Positions 1-6,503 of a stretch of 19,897 nucleotides of DNA are shown piece by piece. This DNA is from Prevotellaceae bacterium. Its GTDB lineage: Bacteria; Bacteroidota; Bacteroidia; Bacteroidales; Paludibacteraceae. Numbering within the stretch: the first letter of the stretch is position 1; each line of letters starts with the position of its first letter. The stretch spans positions 1 to 19,897 of the forward strand of contig JACJXK010000031.1 of assembly GCA_020636675.1 (NCBI GenBank). Reading direction: 5' to 3'. The translations under genes and the position numbers were made by a program. The notes beneath the pieces are model-generated. The model was not told the DNA's origin and ran no database searches. It saw nothing but the letters and a program-made list of their open reading frames with translations.

Positions 1-501
1 CATGAAGTCTTTGACTGGTTTGCTCAAATCTTCCTTGTCGCTTCTGTAATCTCGGCTTGTGATGAGACCGACTAGTTTCCCGTTAGGAGTCCCGTCTTCT
101 GTTACTCCAACAGTAGAGTGACCTGTCGATTGTATTAGGTTGATCAGTTCGGACAAAGATGTGTTAGGGGTTACGTTCGTGTCGCTAGTCACGAATCCGG
201 CCTTGAATTTCTTTACTCTTCTAACCATCTCGGCTTGTGATTCGATTGGTTGTGAGCCGAAAATGAACGAAAGACCTCCGTTGCGAGCCAATTCTATGGC
301 TAACCCCGAATCTGAAACTGCCTGCATGATGGCAGAAACGAAAGGAATGTTCAAATTGATGGATGATTTCTCTCCCATCTTAAATTTGACCAAAGGAGTC
401 TGAAGAGAGACGTTGTTTGGTGTACACTGCTTTGTGGTCAGACCGGGAATAAGGAGATATTCCCCAAAAGTTCTGGAAACTTCGTTAATAAATATAGCCA
501 T
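1..501 (-). CDS. guaB: IMP dehydrogenase, N-terminal part (runs off window start)
   Basis: This is the first 167 codons of an IMP dehydrogenase, which oxidises IMP to XMP with NAD+ in guanine nucleotide synthesis in the cytoplasm. Translation from the ATG at 501 gives an N-terminus with SRTFGEYLLIPGLTTKQC, then NIPFVSAIMQAVSD, the start of the TIM barrel (VSAIMQ corresponds to the family's conserved VSAPMD/M segment). From about residue 105 a CBS-type regulatory insert begins (TGHSTVGVTEDG, LVGLITSRDYR). The catalytic cysteine loop lies outside the window. The N-terminus resembles the alternative bacterial GuaB form found in some Bacteroidota and Clostridia rather than the classical DGLTYDDVLL type; that subtype is from memory. 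GMP reductase is the main alternative, but the CBS insert argues for IMP dehydrogenase. Transcription should start from the promoter at 538-568. Confidence 0.9.
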   Translation of the reverse strand, partial: MAIFINEVSRTFGEYLLIPGLTTKQCTPNNVSLQTPLVKFKMGEKSSINLNIPFVSAIMQAVSDSGLAIELARNGGLSFIFGSQPIESQAEMVRRVKKFKAGFVTSDTNVTPNTSLSELINLIQSTGHSTVGVTEDGTPNGKLVGLITSRDYRSDKEDLSKPVKDFM

Positions 502-537
502 ATATAGTTGTCTTTTATCTGAAAAATGAAAATTTTG

Positions 538-568
538 CAAATGTAGTTATAAATTTGTATGCGTCAAA
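538..568 (-). promoter_or_regulatory. Bacteroidota-type promoter of guaB
   Basis: On the minus strand TTTG (565-568) lies 19 nt upstream of TACATTTG (538-545), an exact match to the Bacteroides primary sigma consensus TTTG-N19-21-TAnnTTTG. It would give a leader of about 30 nt before the guaB ATG at 501. Confidence 0.75.
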
Positions 569-669
569 ATCAAAAATGGACTAGGCTTGATTTTTTGCAC
601 TCGAAATGGCTTGTTTGATGAATAAAAAACACAAATGCGGATTTTTATTAAGGTGGCGACTCTGAAAAG

Positions 670-701
670 TTTGCAAAATAGAATGCAAATGTTTACTTTT
701 G
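670..701 (+). promoter_or_regulatory. Bacteroidota-type promoter of ssrA
   Basis: TTTG (670-673) is followed after 20 nt by TACTTTTG (694-701), matching the Bacteroides -33/-7 consensus. Start of transcription would be near 706-709, leaving a 5' leader of roughly 57-60 nt to be removed, presumably by RNase P, before the mature tmRNA end at 766. The two divergent promoters for guaB and ssrA share this 264-bp interval, in which I see no gene. Confidence 0.75.
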
Positions 702-765
702 TCGCTAGGAAATGGATGGGGAAGAGTCTTTTTTCGTTTCCTTGCTTTTCCTAACGTTAAAAATC

Positions 766-1160
766 GGGGTTGACTGGATTTGACAGCGGGTAGAAGTGAT
801 ATGTAAGCATGCAGTGCGCTGGTGGCTAGCACTTTAATCTGGAGACCAAAAATTTAACTGGCGAAGATAATTACGCTCTTGCTGCTTAATCGAATTATAG
901 TAGATTAGCTTTATTCCGGCATTAGATGTTGGAACGAGACTTCTCCCGGATGCTAACGCCCTGAAGCGGTCCGATACGGAGGAGCAGACAAATCGGGGAT
1001 AGTCGGAATAGGCCTTGCTGTTTCGATGAAAATAAAGAGGATAAGGTTATGGTTGGTGGCTTCGGTCTTGCCATGACACGAAAATCTAAGCGGAGATAAG
1101 CATGTAGAAAGCGTATTAGTTCCTCGTTTGGACGAGGGTTCGAATCCCTCCAGCTCCACC
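766..1160 (+). ncRNA. ssrA: transfer-messenger RNA (tmRNA)
   Basis: tmRNA rescues ribosomes stalled on broken mRNAs and tags the nascent protein for proteolysis. The 5' end GGGGTTG (766-772) pairs with CAGCTCC (1151-1157) to form the acceptor stem, and the 3' part has a T-arm with the GGTTCGAATCC signature (about 1137-1149). The early segment CTGGATTTGACAGCGGG is the conserved tmRNA start region. A short open frame at 860-889 encodes the tag GEDNYALAA followed by TAA. The 3' end reads ACC-C, so the last A of the CCA tail is not encoded and must be added after transcription. Length is about 395 nt, normal for Bacteroidota. A promoter lies upstream at 670-701 and an intrinsic terminator directly downstream. 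Confidence 0.95.
860..889 (+). other. tmRNA proteolysis-tag reading frame (GEDNYALAA)
   Basis: Resume codon GGC at 860, then GAA GAT AAT TAC GCT CTT GCT GCT and stop TAA (887-889). The C-terminal ALAA is the degradation signal recognised by ClpXP-type proteases. The resume codon is assigned by comparison with known Bacteroidota tags that begin with G-E. Confidence 0.85.
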
Positions 1161-1164
1161 CTTG

Positions 1165-1198
1165 AAGCTCTTGCATTTTGGTGCAAGGGCTTTTTTTT
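1165..1198 (+). terminator. intrinsic terminator of ssrA
   Basis: AAGCTCTTGCA (1165-1175) pairs with TGCAAGGGCTT (1182-1192) around a 6-nt TTTTGG loop; the stem runs into eight T residues (1191-1198). It begins only a few bases after the tmRNA 3' end. Confidence 0.9.
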
Positions 1199-1208
1199 CG
1201 GTAAAAAA

Positions 1209-1239
1209 ATTGTAGTATTATAAAATAATATTACATTTG
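1209..1239 (+). promoter_or_regulatory. probable promoter of the AlbA_2/Schlafen-like gene
   Basis: TACATTTG (1232-1239) is a perfect -7 element. The -33 box is weaker (ATTG, 1209-1212, spacing 19). It overlaps no gene and would give a leader of about 20 nt before the ATG at 1267. Confidence 0.6.
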
Positions 1240-1266
1240 TGGAGTGTAATATAAAAGAGGAACACT

Positions 1267-3006
1267 ATGGAAGAAATTGAATTAAGACGTTTGATACAAG
1301 GCGGAGAAACCTCTAAAGTCCAGTTTAAGGAAAAAGCCGAAGATTCATATAAGATGGCCTGCGAAATGGTTGCGTTTTCCAACTCGAAGGGAGGCCTGCT
1401 TATAATCGGTGTGAATGACAAGAACGGAGCCATAGAAGGTTTGGATTATGTTGAACTGCAAAAAACTAATTCTATTCTGGCGAATGCTGCTAGTGAAAAT
1501 GTAAAACCAAGCATTGCCATATTTACGGATTCTGTACATACCTCGGATGGTGTGGTTTTGATTGTTGAGATAAAGGAAGGTGTAAATAAACCCTATAAGG
1601 ACAATAAAGGCATCGTCTGGGTTAAAAATGGTTCGGACAAGAGGAAGGTGTTTGACAATTCGGAGTTGGTACAGATGATGGAGAGCTGTGGATGCTATGA
1701 GCCGGATAGAATGTCGGTCGTTGGAAGCTCTATGGCCGATATAGATGAGAATACCTTGCGTATGTATCTGACTAAACGTTTCCGTACTAAATTGTTGGAT
1801 GCGGGCCTTTCTGTTTCTGATATGTCTCAACGTCCTTTGGCTGAACTGGCAGGACTTATTGTTCCTGGTCAGAGTTTACGGCAGTTGCTTCAGAATCTGG
1901 ATTTGATGAATGCTCAGGGGGAGTTGGTTTGGGCTGCCGAACTGTTGTTCGGGAATAAGCCTCAGCATTATGAACCTGTTTATACGGTGAAGTGTATTTG
2001 CTTTATGGGTACGAGCATCACTTCCACTGTTTTTCGTGATAAGATGAATGATTCTGTATTGGAAGGTAATCTTCTTCAGATGTATGGTTCCATTATGGAT
2101 TTTCTTCGCCGCAATCTTCGTAATGTGCAGGTGGAGTATGGGTTCAACTCGGTTGGTGAGTTGGAGCTTCCTTATGAGTCTTTGATCGAGATAGTCGTGA
2201 ATGCTCTTATTCATCGAGACTATGCGGTGATGGCTCCTGTCCGTGTCTTTGTTTTTGATGATAGAGTGGAGGTTATTAGCCCGGGTGCTTTGCCTTATGG
2301 TCTTTCAGCTGATGAGCTTCGCATCGGAACTTCTTGTCCTAGAAATAAGCTTCTGTTTAATAATGCCATCCATTTGTTGCCTTATACGGGTGCGGGTAGT
2401 GGCATAAGGCGGGCTTTGGAGTTTGACGGTAAAATAAGGTTTGAAAATGTGGATGGAGATGGTTTGCACGAGTTTAAGGTGATTATTCCTAGGGTTTATT
2501 CTAAGATGTATGATGATTTGAACGTGGCGAGTGAGCCTCTCCCTTTTTATGGATGTCGGAAGGCGGAGTCTTCTTATCCTACCTTTAGGAATGTAAAAGT
2601 GGGAAAGGGTGGTGCTGCCGTTGATTCGGATGAAAAGGATGTTCGTGGTGGACGTTGTCAGTTGTTTCCTGATCCGGGTTTGGCTTCTGTTTCGGATAAT
2701 CTTTCGGAAGGTGTGCTTGATGATGCATCTTTGTCTGCCCTGATTGGGGAGATTGAATCTTTCCGAATGGGAAAGAAGGTAGTGGAGGTCCTTTCTTTGC
2801 TGGAAGGTGGGGATATGGACCGGAAAAGTGTATTGACGGCTATTGGCTTGGGTTATCAGGCTAATAATGTGACTCGGGTCATAAATCCTATCATTGGTTG
2901 GAAATTGGTAGGTTTGACGTCTCAAACTAGAAAAAGCAAGTTGAGCCTTTCTTTGTTAGGAAGGCAGGTGTTGCGAGTCCTTTCGGTTAAATATATCCGC
3001 ATTTGA
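1267..3006 (+). CDS. AlbA_2 / Schlafen-like putative DNA-binding protein with GHKL-like domain
   Basis: A 579-residue protein of the family often labelled 'putative DNA-binding domain-containing protein' or 'RecG-like'. Residues about 10-130 match the AlbA_2 (Schlafen) domain: ETSKVQFKE, then AFSNSKGGLLIIGV (36-49) and VWVKNGS (117-123). Residues about 290-410 look like the HATPase_c_4 fold: LIEIVVNALIHRDY (306-319), VEVISPGALPYG (334-345) and GAGSGIRRALE (375-385). A low-complexity linker (about 420-490) leads to a winged-helix-like C-terminus (about 500-575). These proteins are thought to be regulators, some tied to stress or mobile-element functions; the molecular activity is unknown. No signal peptide. 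It has its own promoter and stands alone between tmRNA and a convergent gene. Position beside ssrA, a common integration site, hints at acquisition, but no integrase or att repeat is visible. Confidence 0.8.
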   Translation: MEEIELRRLIQGGETSKVQFKEKAEDSYKMACEMVAFSNSKGGLLIIGVNDKNGAIEGLDYVELQKTNSILANAASENVKPSIAIFTDSVHTSDGVVLIVEIKEGVNKPYKDNKGIVWVKNGSDKRKVFDNSELVQMMESCGCYEPDRMSVVGSSMADIDENTLRMYLTKRFRTKLLDAGLSVSDMSQRPLAELAGLIVPGQSLRQLLQNLDLMNAQGELVWAAELLFGNKPQHYEPVYTVKCICFMGTSITSTVFRDKMNDSVLEGNLLQMYGSIMDFLRRNLRNVQVEYGFNSVGELELPYESLIEIVVNALIHRDYAVMAPVRVFVFDDRVEVISPGALPYGLSADELRIGTSCPRNKLLFNNAIHLLPYTGAGSGIRRALEFDGKIRFENVDGDGLHEFKVIIPRVYSKMYDDLNVASEPLPFYGCRKAESSYPTFRNVKVGKGGAAVDSDEKDVRGGRCQLFPDPGLASVSDNLSEGVLDDASLSALIGEIESFRMGKKVVEVLSLLEGGDMDRKSVLTAIGLGYQANNVTRVINPIIGWKLVGLTSQTRKSKLSLSLLGRQVLRVLSVKYIRI

Positions 3007-3032
3007 AAAAGAAAAGGGAGGGTGGAAACGGG

Positions 3033-3061
3033 AAGGAGGAGAATCGTCGATTCTCCTCCTT
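3033..3061. terminator. symmetric hairpin between convergent genes, likely bidirectional terminator
   Basis: AAGGAGGAGAATC (3033-3045) and GATTCTCCTCCTT (3049-3061) form a perfect 13-bp stem with a 3-nt GTC loop. It sits between the stop of the plus-strand gene (3006) and the stop of the minus-strand Mur ligase (3067). Plus-strand downstream bases are T-rich (TTTCTGTTT); on the minus strand the U tract is poor. Confidence 0.75.
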
Positions 3062-3066
3062 TCTGT

Positions 3067-4443
3067 TTATGATAGATGTTCAACTATCTCTTTTGCGAAG
3101 TCGGATAGTGTGTTGTCTCTTGCTCCCATGATGAGGATGACGTCTCCTCCTTTGCATTCTTCTTTCAGATAGGGAAGCATTTTCTCCCTGTCGGGGAAGA
3201 ATTCGATGTTTCTGTTGCGTTTTAGCATCTCGGTGGCTACGTCTGTGGATGTCACGTCTTTGCTGACTGTTCCTCCTGCGTAGTAGACATTCGATAATAG
3301 GAATGTGTCCGAGCTACGTAGTGCTTGTGGAATCTCTGTTTCTAGTTCCTTGTGCATGAATTTCAAAGGCCCGAATCCGTGAGGCTGGAACCATGCAAAT
3401 ACTCGTTTGCCTACGGCTTGGCATGCTTTGATGGCGCAGACTACTTCGGCCGGATTGTGTGCGAAATCATCTATGACATAGATGCCATTGGCAATGCCGG
3501 CTAGTTGCGTGCGTCTGTATATTCCTCGATAGTTGGATAGTGCGGTCGCGCTGTCTTGGATGGATATTCCTGCGGCATGGCACGCTGCGATGGCTGCGGT
3601 TGCGTTTTCCATGTTGTGTCTTCCTATTATCGGCATGTTGACGCTAATGCCGTTGCATTTGAAGCTGATGGAGAATCCTTCTTGGTGGAATTCGGAACTG
3701 TAAAATCCGGATTCTTCTCCGTTTGAGCTGAAATCGGATGTTTTGTTTTGAGATAGCTTGCGGCTCATCGGATGGGATCGGTTGACGATGAATGTGCCTC
3801 TTGTGTTTCCTTTGAATTGAGAAAAAAGGTTCATTAATTCATCGTATTCTTTGTGGTCTCTGTCTACGTTGAGCAGTAGGCTTATTTCTGATATGTAGTT
3901 GACGATGGATCCGTCTGATTCGTCGGCTTCGATGACAAGCCAGTCACTTTTCCCTACCCAAGAGTTTCCTGGTAATCCTTTCTCCTGTAGCGAGGTGAGT
4001 CCGGCTCCGCTCATGATGGATGGGTCGGCTCCGCAGGTTTGTAGTATGTGGAATATCATGGCCGATGTGGTTGATTTTCCGGATGTTCCGCCTACGGCTA
4101 TCGTTTTTTTCGTTTTGGATATGGACGCCAAAAGTTCAGATCGTTTCATGACGGGAATGCCTAGTCTCCTCGCTTTTGTCAGTTCGACGTTACTCTCCTC
4201 AATGGCGGTGGAGATGATAAGAACATCTGTTTTTTCGTCAACTCCGGATGCGTCTTGGAAGTGGCAGTTTATGCCCATCTTTTCAAATTGTTCTTGGATG
4301 AGCATCTTCTTGTCTTTGTCAAAGAGTCTGTCGCTTCCTGAAACTTGTTTGCCGATGCCTTTAAGATATTGTGCGATAGCACTCATGCCGGTGCCGGCTA
4401 TGCCTACAAAAAAGAAATGATTGTATTTTTCAAATTCTTCCAT
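3067..4443 (-). CDS. Mur ligase family protein, MurC-like paralogue
   Basis: A 458-residue cytoplasmic ATP-dependent ligase of the MurC/Mpl type, which joins an amino acid or peptide to UDP-N-acetylmuramate. Order of motifs: N-terminal Rossmann VGIAGTGMSAIA (13-24) and SGSD; P-loop GGTSGKST (118-125); EADESDGS (172-179); NVDRDHKEYD (192-201); GRHN (274-277); DDFAHNP (325-331); FQPHGFGP (352-359). The frame matches MurC along its whole length. The P-loop differs from the GTHGKTTT of MurC and Mpl (Ser for His, Ser for Thr), and DDFAHNP/QPHGFGP replace DDYGHHP/QPHRFTR, so this is probably a second, divergent paralogue rather than the murC of the division cluster. It could act in peptidoglycan recycling (Mpl-like), but the substrate is not shown. 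The ATG at 4443 was preferred to an in-frame TTG at 4467 that overlaps ygiQ; it starts 13 nt after the ygiQ stop, so the two are probably co-transcribed. Confidence 0.88.
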   Translation of the reverse strand: MEEFEKYNHFFFVGIAGTGMSAIAQYLKGIGKQVSGSDRLFDKDKKMLIQEQFEKMGINCHFQDASGVDEKTDVLIISTAIEESNVELTKARRLGIPVMKRSELLASISKTKKTIAVGGTSGKSTTSAMIFHILQTCGADPSIMSGAGLTSLQEKGLPGNSWVGKSDWLVIEADESDGSIVNYISEISLLLNVDRDHKEYDELMNLFSQFKGNTRGTFIVNRSHPMSRKLSQNKTSDFSSNGEESGFYSSEFHQEGFSISFKCNGISVNMPIIGRHNMENATAAIAACHAAGISIQDSATALSNYRGIYRRTQLAGIANGIYVIDDFAHNPAEVVCAIKACQAVGKRVFAWFQPHGFGPLKFMHKELETEIPQALRSSDTFLLSNVYYAGGTVSKDVTSTDVATEMLKRNRNIEFFPDREKMLPYLKEECKGGDVILIMGARDNTLSDFAKEIVEHLS

Positions 4444-4456
4444 ATTGTTTGTTTTA

Positions 4457-6286
4457 TTATTGTCCAAAAAGAGTTTTGATTAAATCGTTCCGATTCATCT
4501 TTCTCAAGTCATTGATTATTTGATTTCTATATTCCCGCTTGTACCAAAAGAAGAACTTTCTCTGTTCTAGTTTCTCTTGAGCGTTTCGTGGAGTCCATAC
4601 TTTTTCCAGTGTGTATGGGTGTATGCCCGTGTAATACATTTCTGTAGAGAGTGTCATTGGTGTGGGGGTGAAGTCCTGCACCTGTTCTAACTTGAAGTTC
4701 AGCCGTTTCGTTTTGCAGGCGAGCTCTGCCATGTCTTCTTGTGTGCAACCGGGATGGCTGGATATGAAGTATGGTATGATCTGCTGATTGAGGTTGTATT
4801 TCCTATTTATCTGGTCGAATGTTTTGTTGAATTGTTCGAATAGGGAGAACGAAGGCTTCCTCATCATCTTCAATACGTTGTCAGATGTGTGTTCCGGAGC
4901 TACTTTTAATCTGCCGGATACGTGTCTGGTTATGAGTTCTTCCGTGTATTCCTGATGGCTTTTGTTTGTCCTTGGGTCTTCGTCTTTTGCTAAAAGCAGG
5001 TCGTATCGGACTCCGCTTCCTATGAATGATTTCTTTATTCCGCTAATGTTGTCTACTTCTCTGTATAGTTTCAGAAGTCTGGTGTGGTCCTTGTCCATGT
5101 TTTTGCAGATGGAAGGATGTATGCAGGAGTATTTTTTGCATTTGGAACAAAGGGTCTTGTCCTTGCCTGACATGCCGTACATGTTTGCCGATGGTCCTCC
5201 TAAGTCGCTCAGATAACCTTTGAAGTCAGGCATCTCCTTTATCTTGTTTACTTCCCGAAGTATGGATTCCTCGCTTCTGGAAATGATATGTTTCCCTTGA
5301 TGCGCCGATATGGCGCAGAAGGAGCAGCCTCCGAAACAGCCTCTGTGTATGTTTACGGAGAATTTTATCATATCGTAGGCAGGTATGGTTTTGCCTTTAT
5401 ATTTTGGATGAGGCAGACGGGTGAATGGGAGTTCGAAGGAGGCGTCGAGATCTTTGCCCTCCATCGGAGGAAAAGGAGGGTTGATGACAACCGATGTCTG
5501 GTCGTCAATGCCTTGAATCAGTCTGTTTGCTTTTGTCTTGTTCGATTCTTCTTCTGCGATTCTAAAGTTTTTTGCCTGCTTTACTTTGTCCTTTTTACAC
5601 TCTTTATGGCTAAAGAGGGTGACTGTTTCTGCGTCTTGATATTCCCGAATGGAATCTGTCTTTTCTAAATAGGCTGTTTGCGGAATGTCTTTTATCTCGT
5701 CAAATCTTTTCCCGGCTTTCAATTCTGCAATCAGATGTTTGAGCGGAAGTTCCCCCATCCCGTAAATGAGCAGGTCTGCTTTGCTGTCGGCAAGAATGCA
5801 AGGCTTCAATTCGTCGTCCCAATAGTCATAATGGGTTATTCTTCTTAGTGATGCCTCTATGCCTCCGATTACGATGGGGACTTCGGGGTATAGTTGTTTT
5901 AATATTTTACAGTAGGTGATGGTGGCTCTGTCCGGACGGAATCCGGCTTTCCCGTCGGGAGAGTATGCGTCGTCCGATCGTAACCGTTTGTTGGCAGTAT
6001 AGTGGTTGACCATAGAGTCCATACATCCCGCCGATACGGCAAAAAACATTCTTGGTTTCCCCAATTTTTTAAAATCCCGGAGGTCGTCTCTCCAGTTAGG
6101 TTGGGGAACTAGGGCTATGCGGAGACCTTCGTGTTCGATGATACGACCAACGATGGCTCCCGCGAAGGATGGGTGGTCTACGTATGCGTCGCCGGAGAAA
6201 AGAATGACATCAACCTCTTCCCATTGGCGAATTTCCAACTCTTTTTTTGTGGTTGGAAGGAAATCTGTCAATTGCACTTGTTTCAT
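4457..6286 (-). CDS. ygiQ: YgiQ family radical SAM protein
   Basis: A 609-residue radical SAM enzyme of the YgiQ family; the reaction is not established. The N-terminal domain has GDAYVDHPSF (32-41), GRPDR-like FRPDRAT (116-122) and GGIEASLRR (141-149), all YgiQ hallmarks. The core CxxxCxxC that binds the 4Fe-4S/SAM cluster is C317-C321-C324 within RGCFGGCSFC. A second cysteine group (CSKCKKYSCIHPSIC) further on is typical of the family. The open frame extends upstream to 6526, but ATG 6286 is the right start: a promoter lies at 6292-6323, the GH13 terminator lies at 6411-6468, and the protein from 6286 aligns with YgiQ from its first residues. The transcript would be nearly leaderless. The Mur ligase follows after 13 nt. 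Confidence 0.93.
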   Translation of the reverse strand: MKQVQLTDFLPTTKKELEIRQWEEVDVILFSGDAYVDHPSFAGAIVGRIIEHEGLRIALVPQPNWRDDLRDFKKLGKPRMFFAVSAGCMDSMVNHYTANKRLRSDDAYSPDGKAGFRPDRATITYCKILKQLYPEVPIVIGGIEASLRRITHYDYWDDELKPCILADSKADLLIYGMGELPLKHLIAELKAGKRFDEIKDIPQTAYLEKTDSIREYQDAETVTLFSHKECKKDKVKQAKNFRIAEEESNKTKANRLIQGIDDQTSVVINPPFPPMEGKDLDASFELPFTRLPHPKYKGKTIPAYDMIKFSVNIHRGCFGGCSFCAISAHQGKHIISRSEESILREVNKIKEMPDFKGYLSDLGGPSANMYGMSGKDKTLCSKCKKYSCIHPSICKNMDKDHTRLLKLYREVDNISGIKKSFIGSGVRYDLLLAKDEDPRTNKSHQEYTEELITRHVSGRLKVAPEHTSDNVLKMMRKPSFSLFEQFNKTFDQINRKYNLNQQIIPYFISSHPGCTQEDMAELACKTKRLNFKLEQVQDFTPTPMTLSTEMYYTGIHPYTLEKVWTPRNAQEKLEQRKFFFWYKREYRNQIINDLRKMNRNDLIKTLFGQ

Positions 6287-6291
6287 GGTGA

Positions 6292-6323
6292 CAAATGTAG
6301 TAAAGTTCATCGTTTTGGTCAAA
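6292..6323 (-). promoter_or_regulatory. promoter of ygiQ, placing transcription start at or next to the ATG
   Basis: On the minus strand TTTG (6320-6323), a 20-nt spacer and TACATTTG (6292-6299) give an exact Bacteroidota consensus. Only five bases (TCACC) separate the -7 box from the ATG at 6286, so the mRNA should be leaderless or have a leader of one or two bases. The alternative ATG at 6310 lies between the two promoter boxes and cannot be on this transcript. Confidence 0.75.
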
Positions 6324-6410
6324 TAAGGAGGACGGGAATAATCGGATGTTTGTTCCTTGGTTTTCTCCGTTCTCGTTTTTGCCGGTGTTTCGATTTCATC
6401 ATGGGAGATG

Positions 6411-6468
6411 TAAAAAAGCGAAAGACAAACAACGTTCTGCCATGTATGGCGTTGGAACATCGTTTGTC
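6411..6468 (-). terminator. intrinsic terminator downstream of the GH13 amylase gene
   Basis: On the minus strand GACAAACGATGTTC (6468-6455) pairs with GAACGTTGTTTGTC (6437-6424), 14 contiguous pairs including two G-T, with an inner GCCAT/ATGGC stem, followed by TTTCGCTTTTTT (6423-6412). It begins 36 nt past the amylase stop codon and makes the amylase gene and ygiQ separate transcription units. Confidence 0.8.
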
Positions 6469-6503
6469 TCTGTATCTGCTGATGTCGTTTGGATGTTTTA
6501 TCC

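Noticed and set aside
140..403. Plus-strand open frame of 87 residues, and a minus-strand frame at 581-832
   Set aside because: The first is antisense to guaB; the second lies across the ssrA promoter and the start of ssrA. Neither looks like a protein family.
1137..1160. ssrA 3' end as an integration (att) site for an island
   Set aside because: I found no second copy of the ssrA 3' end and no integrase gene in the window.
922..1186. Two minus-strand open frames of 77-84 residues across ssrA
   Set aside because: They are antisense to the tmRNA; the peptide WSWRDSNPRP is the well-known false protein produced by translating the 3' end of tmRNA/tRNA genes.
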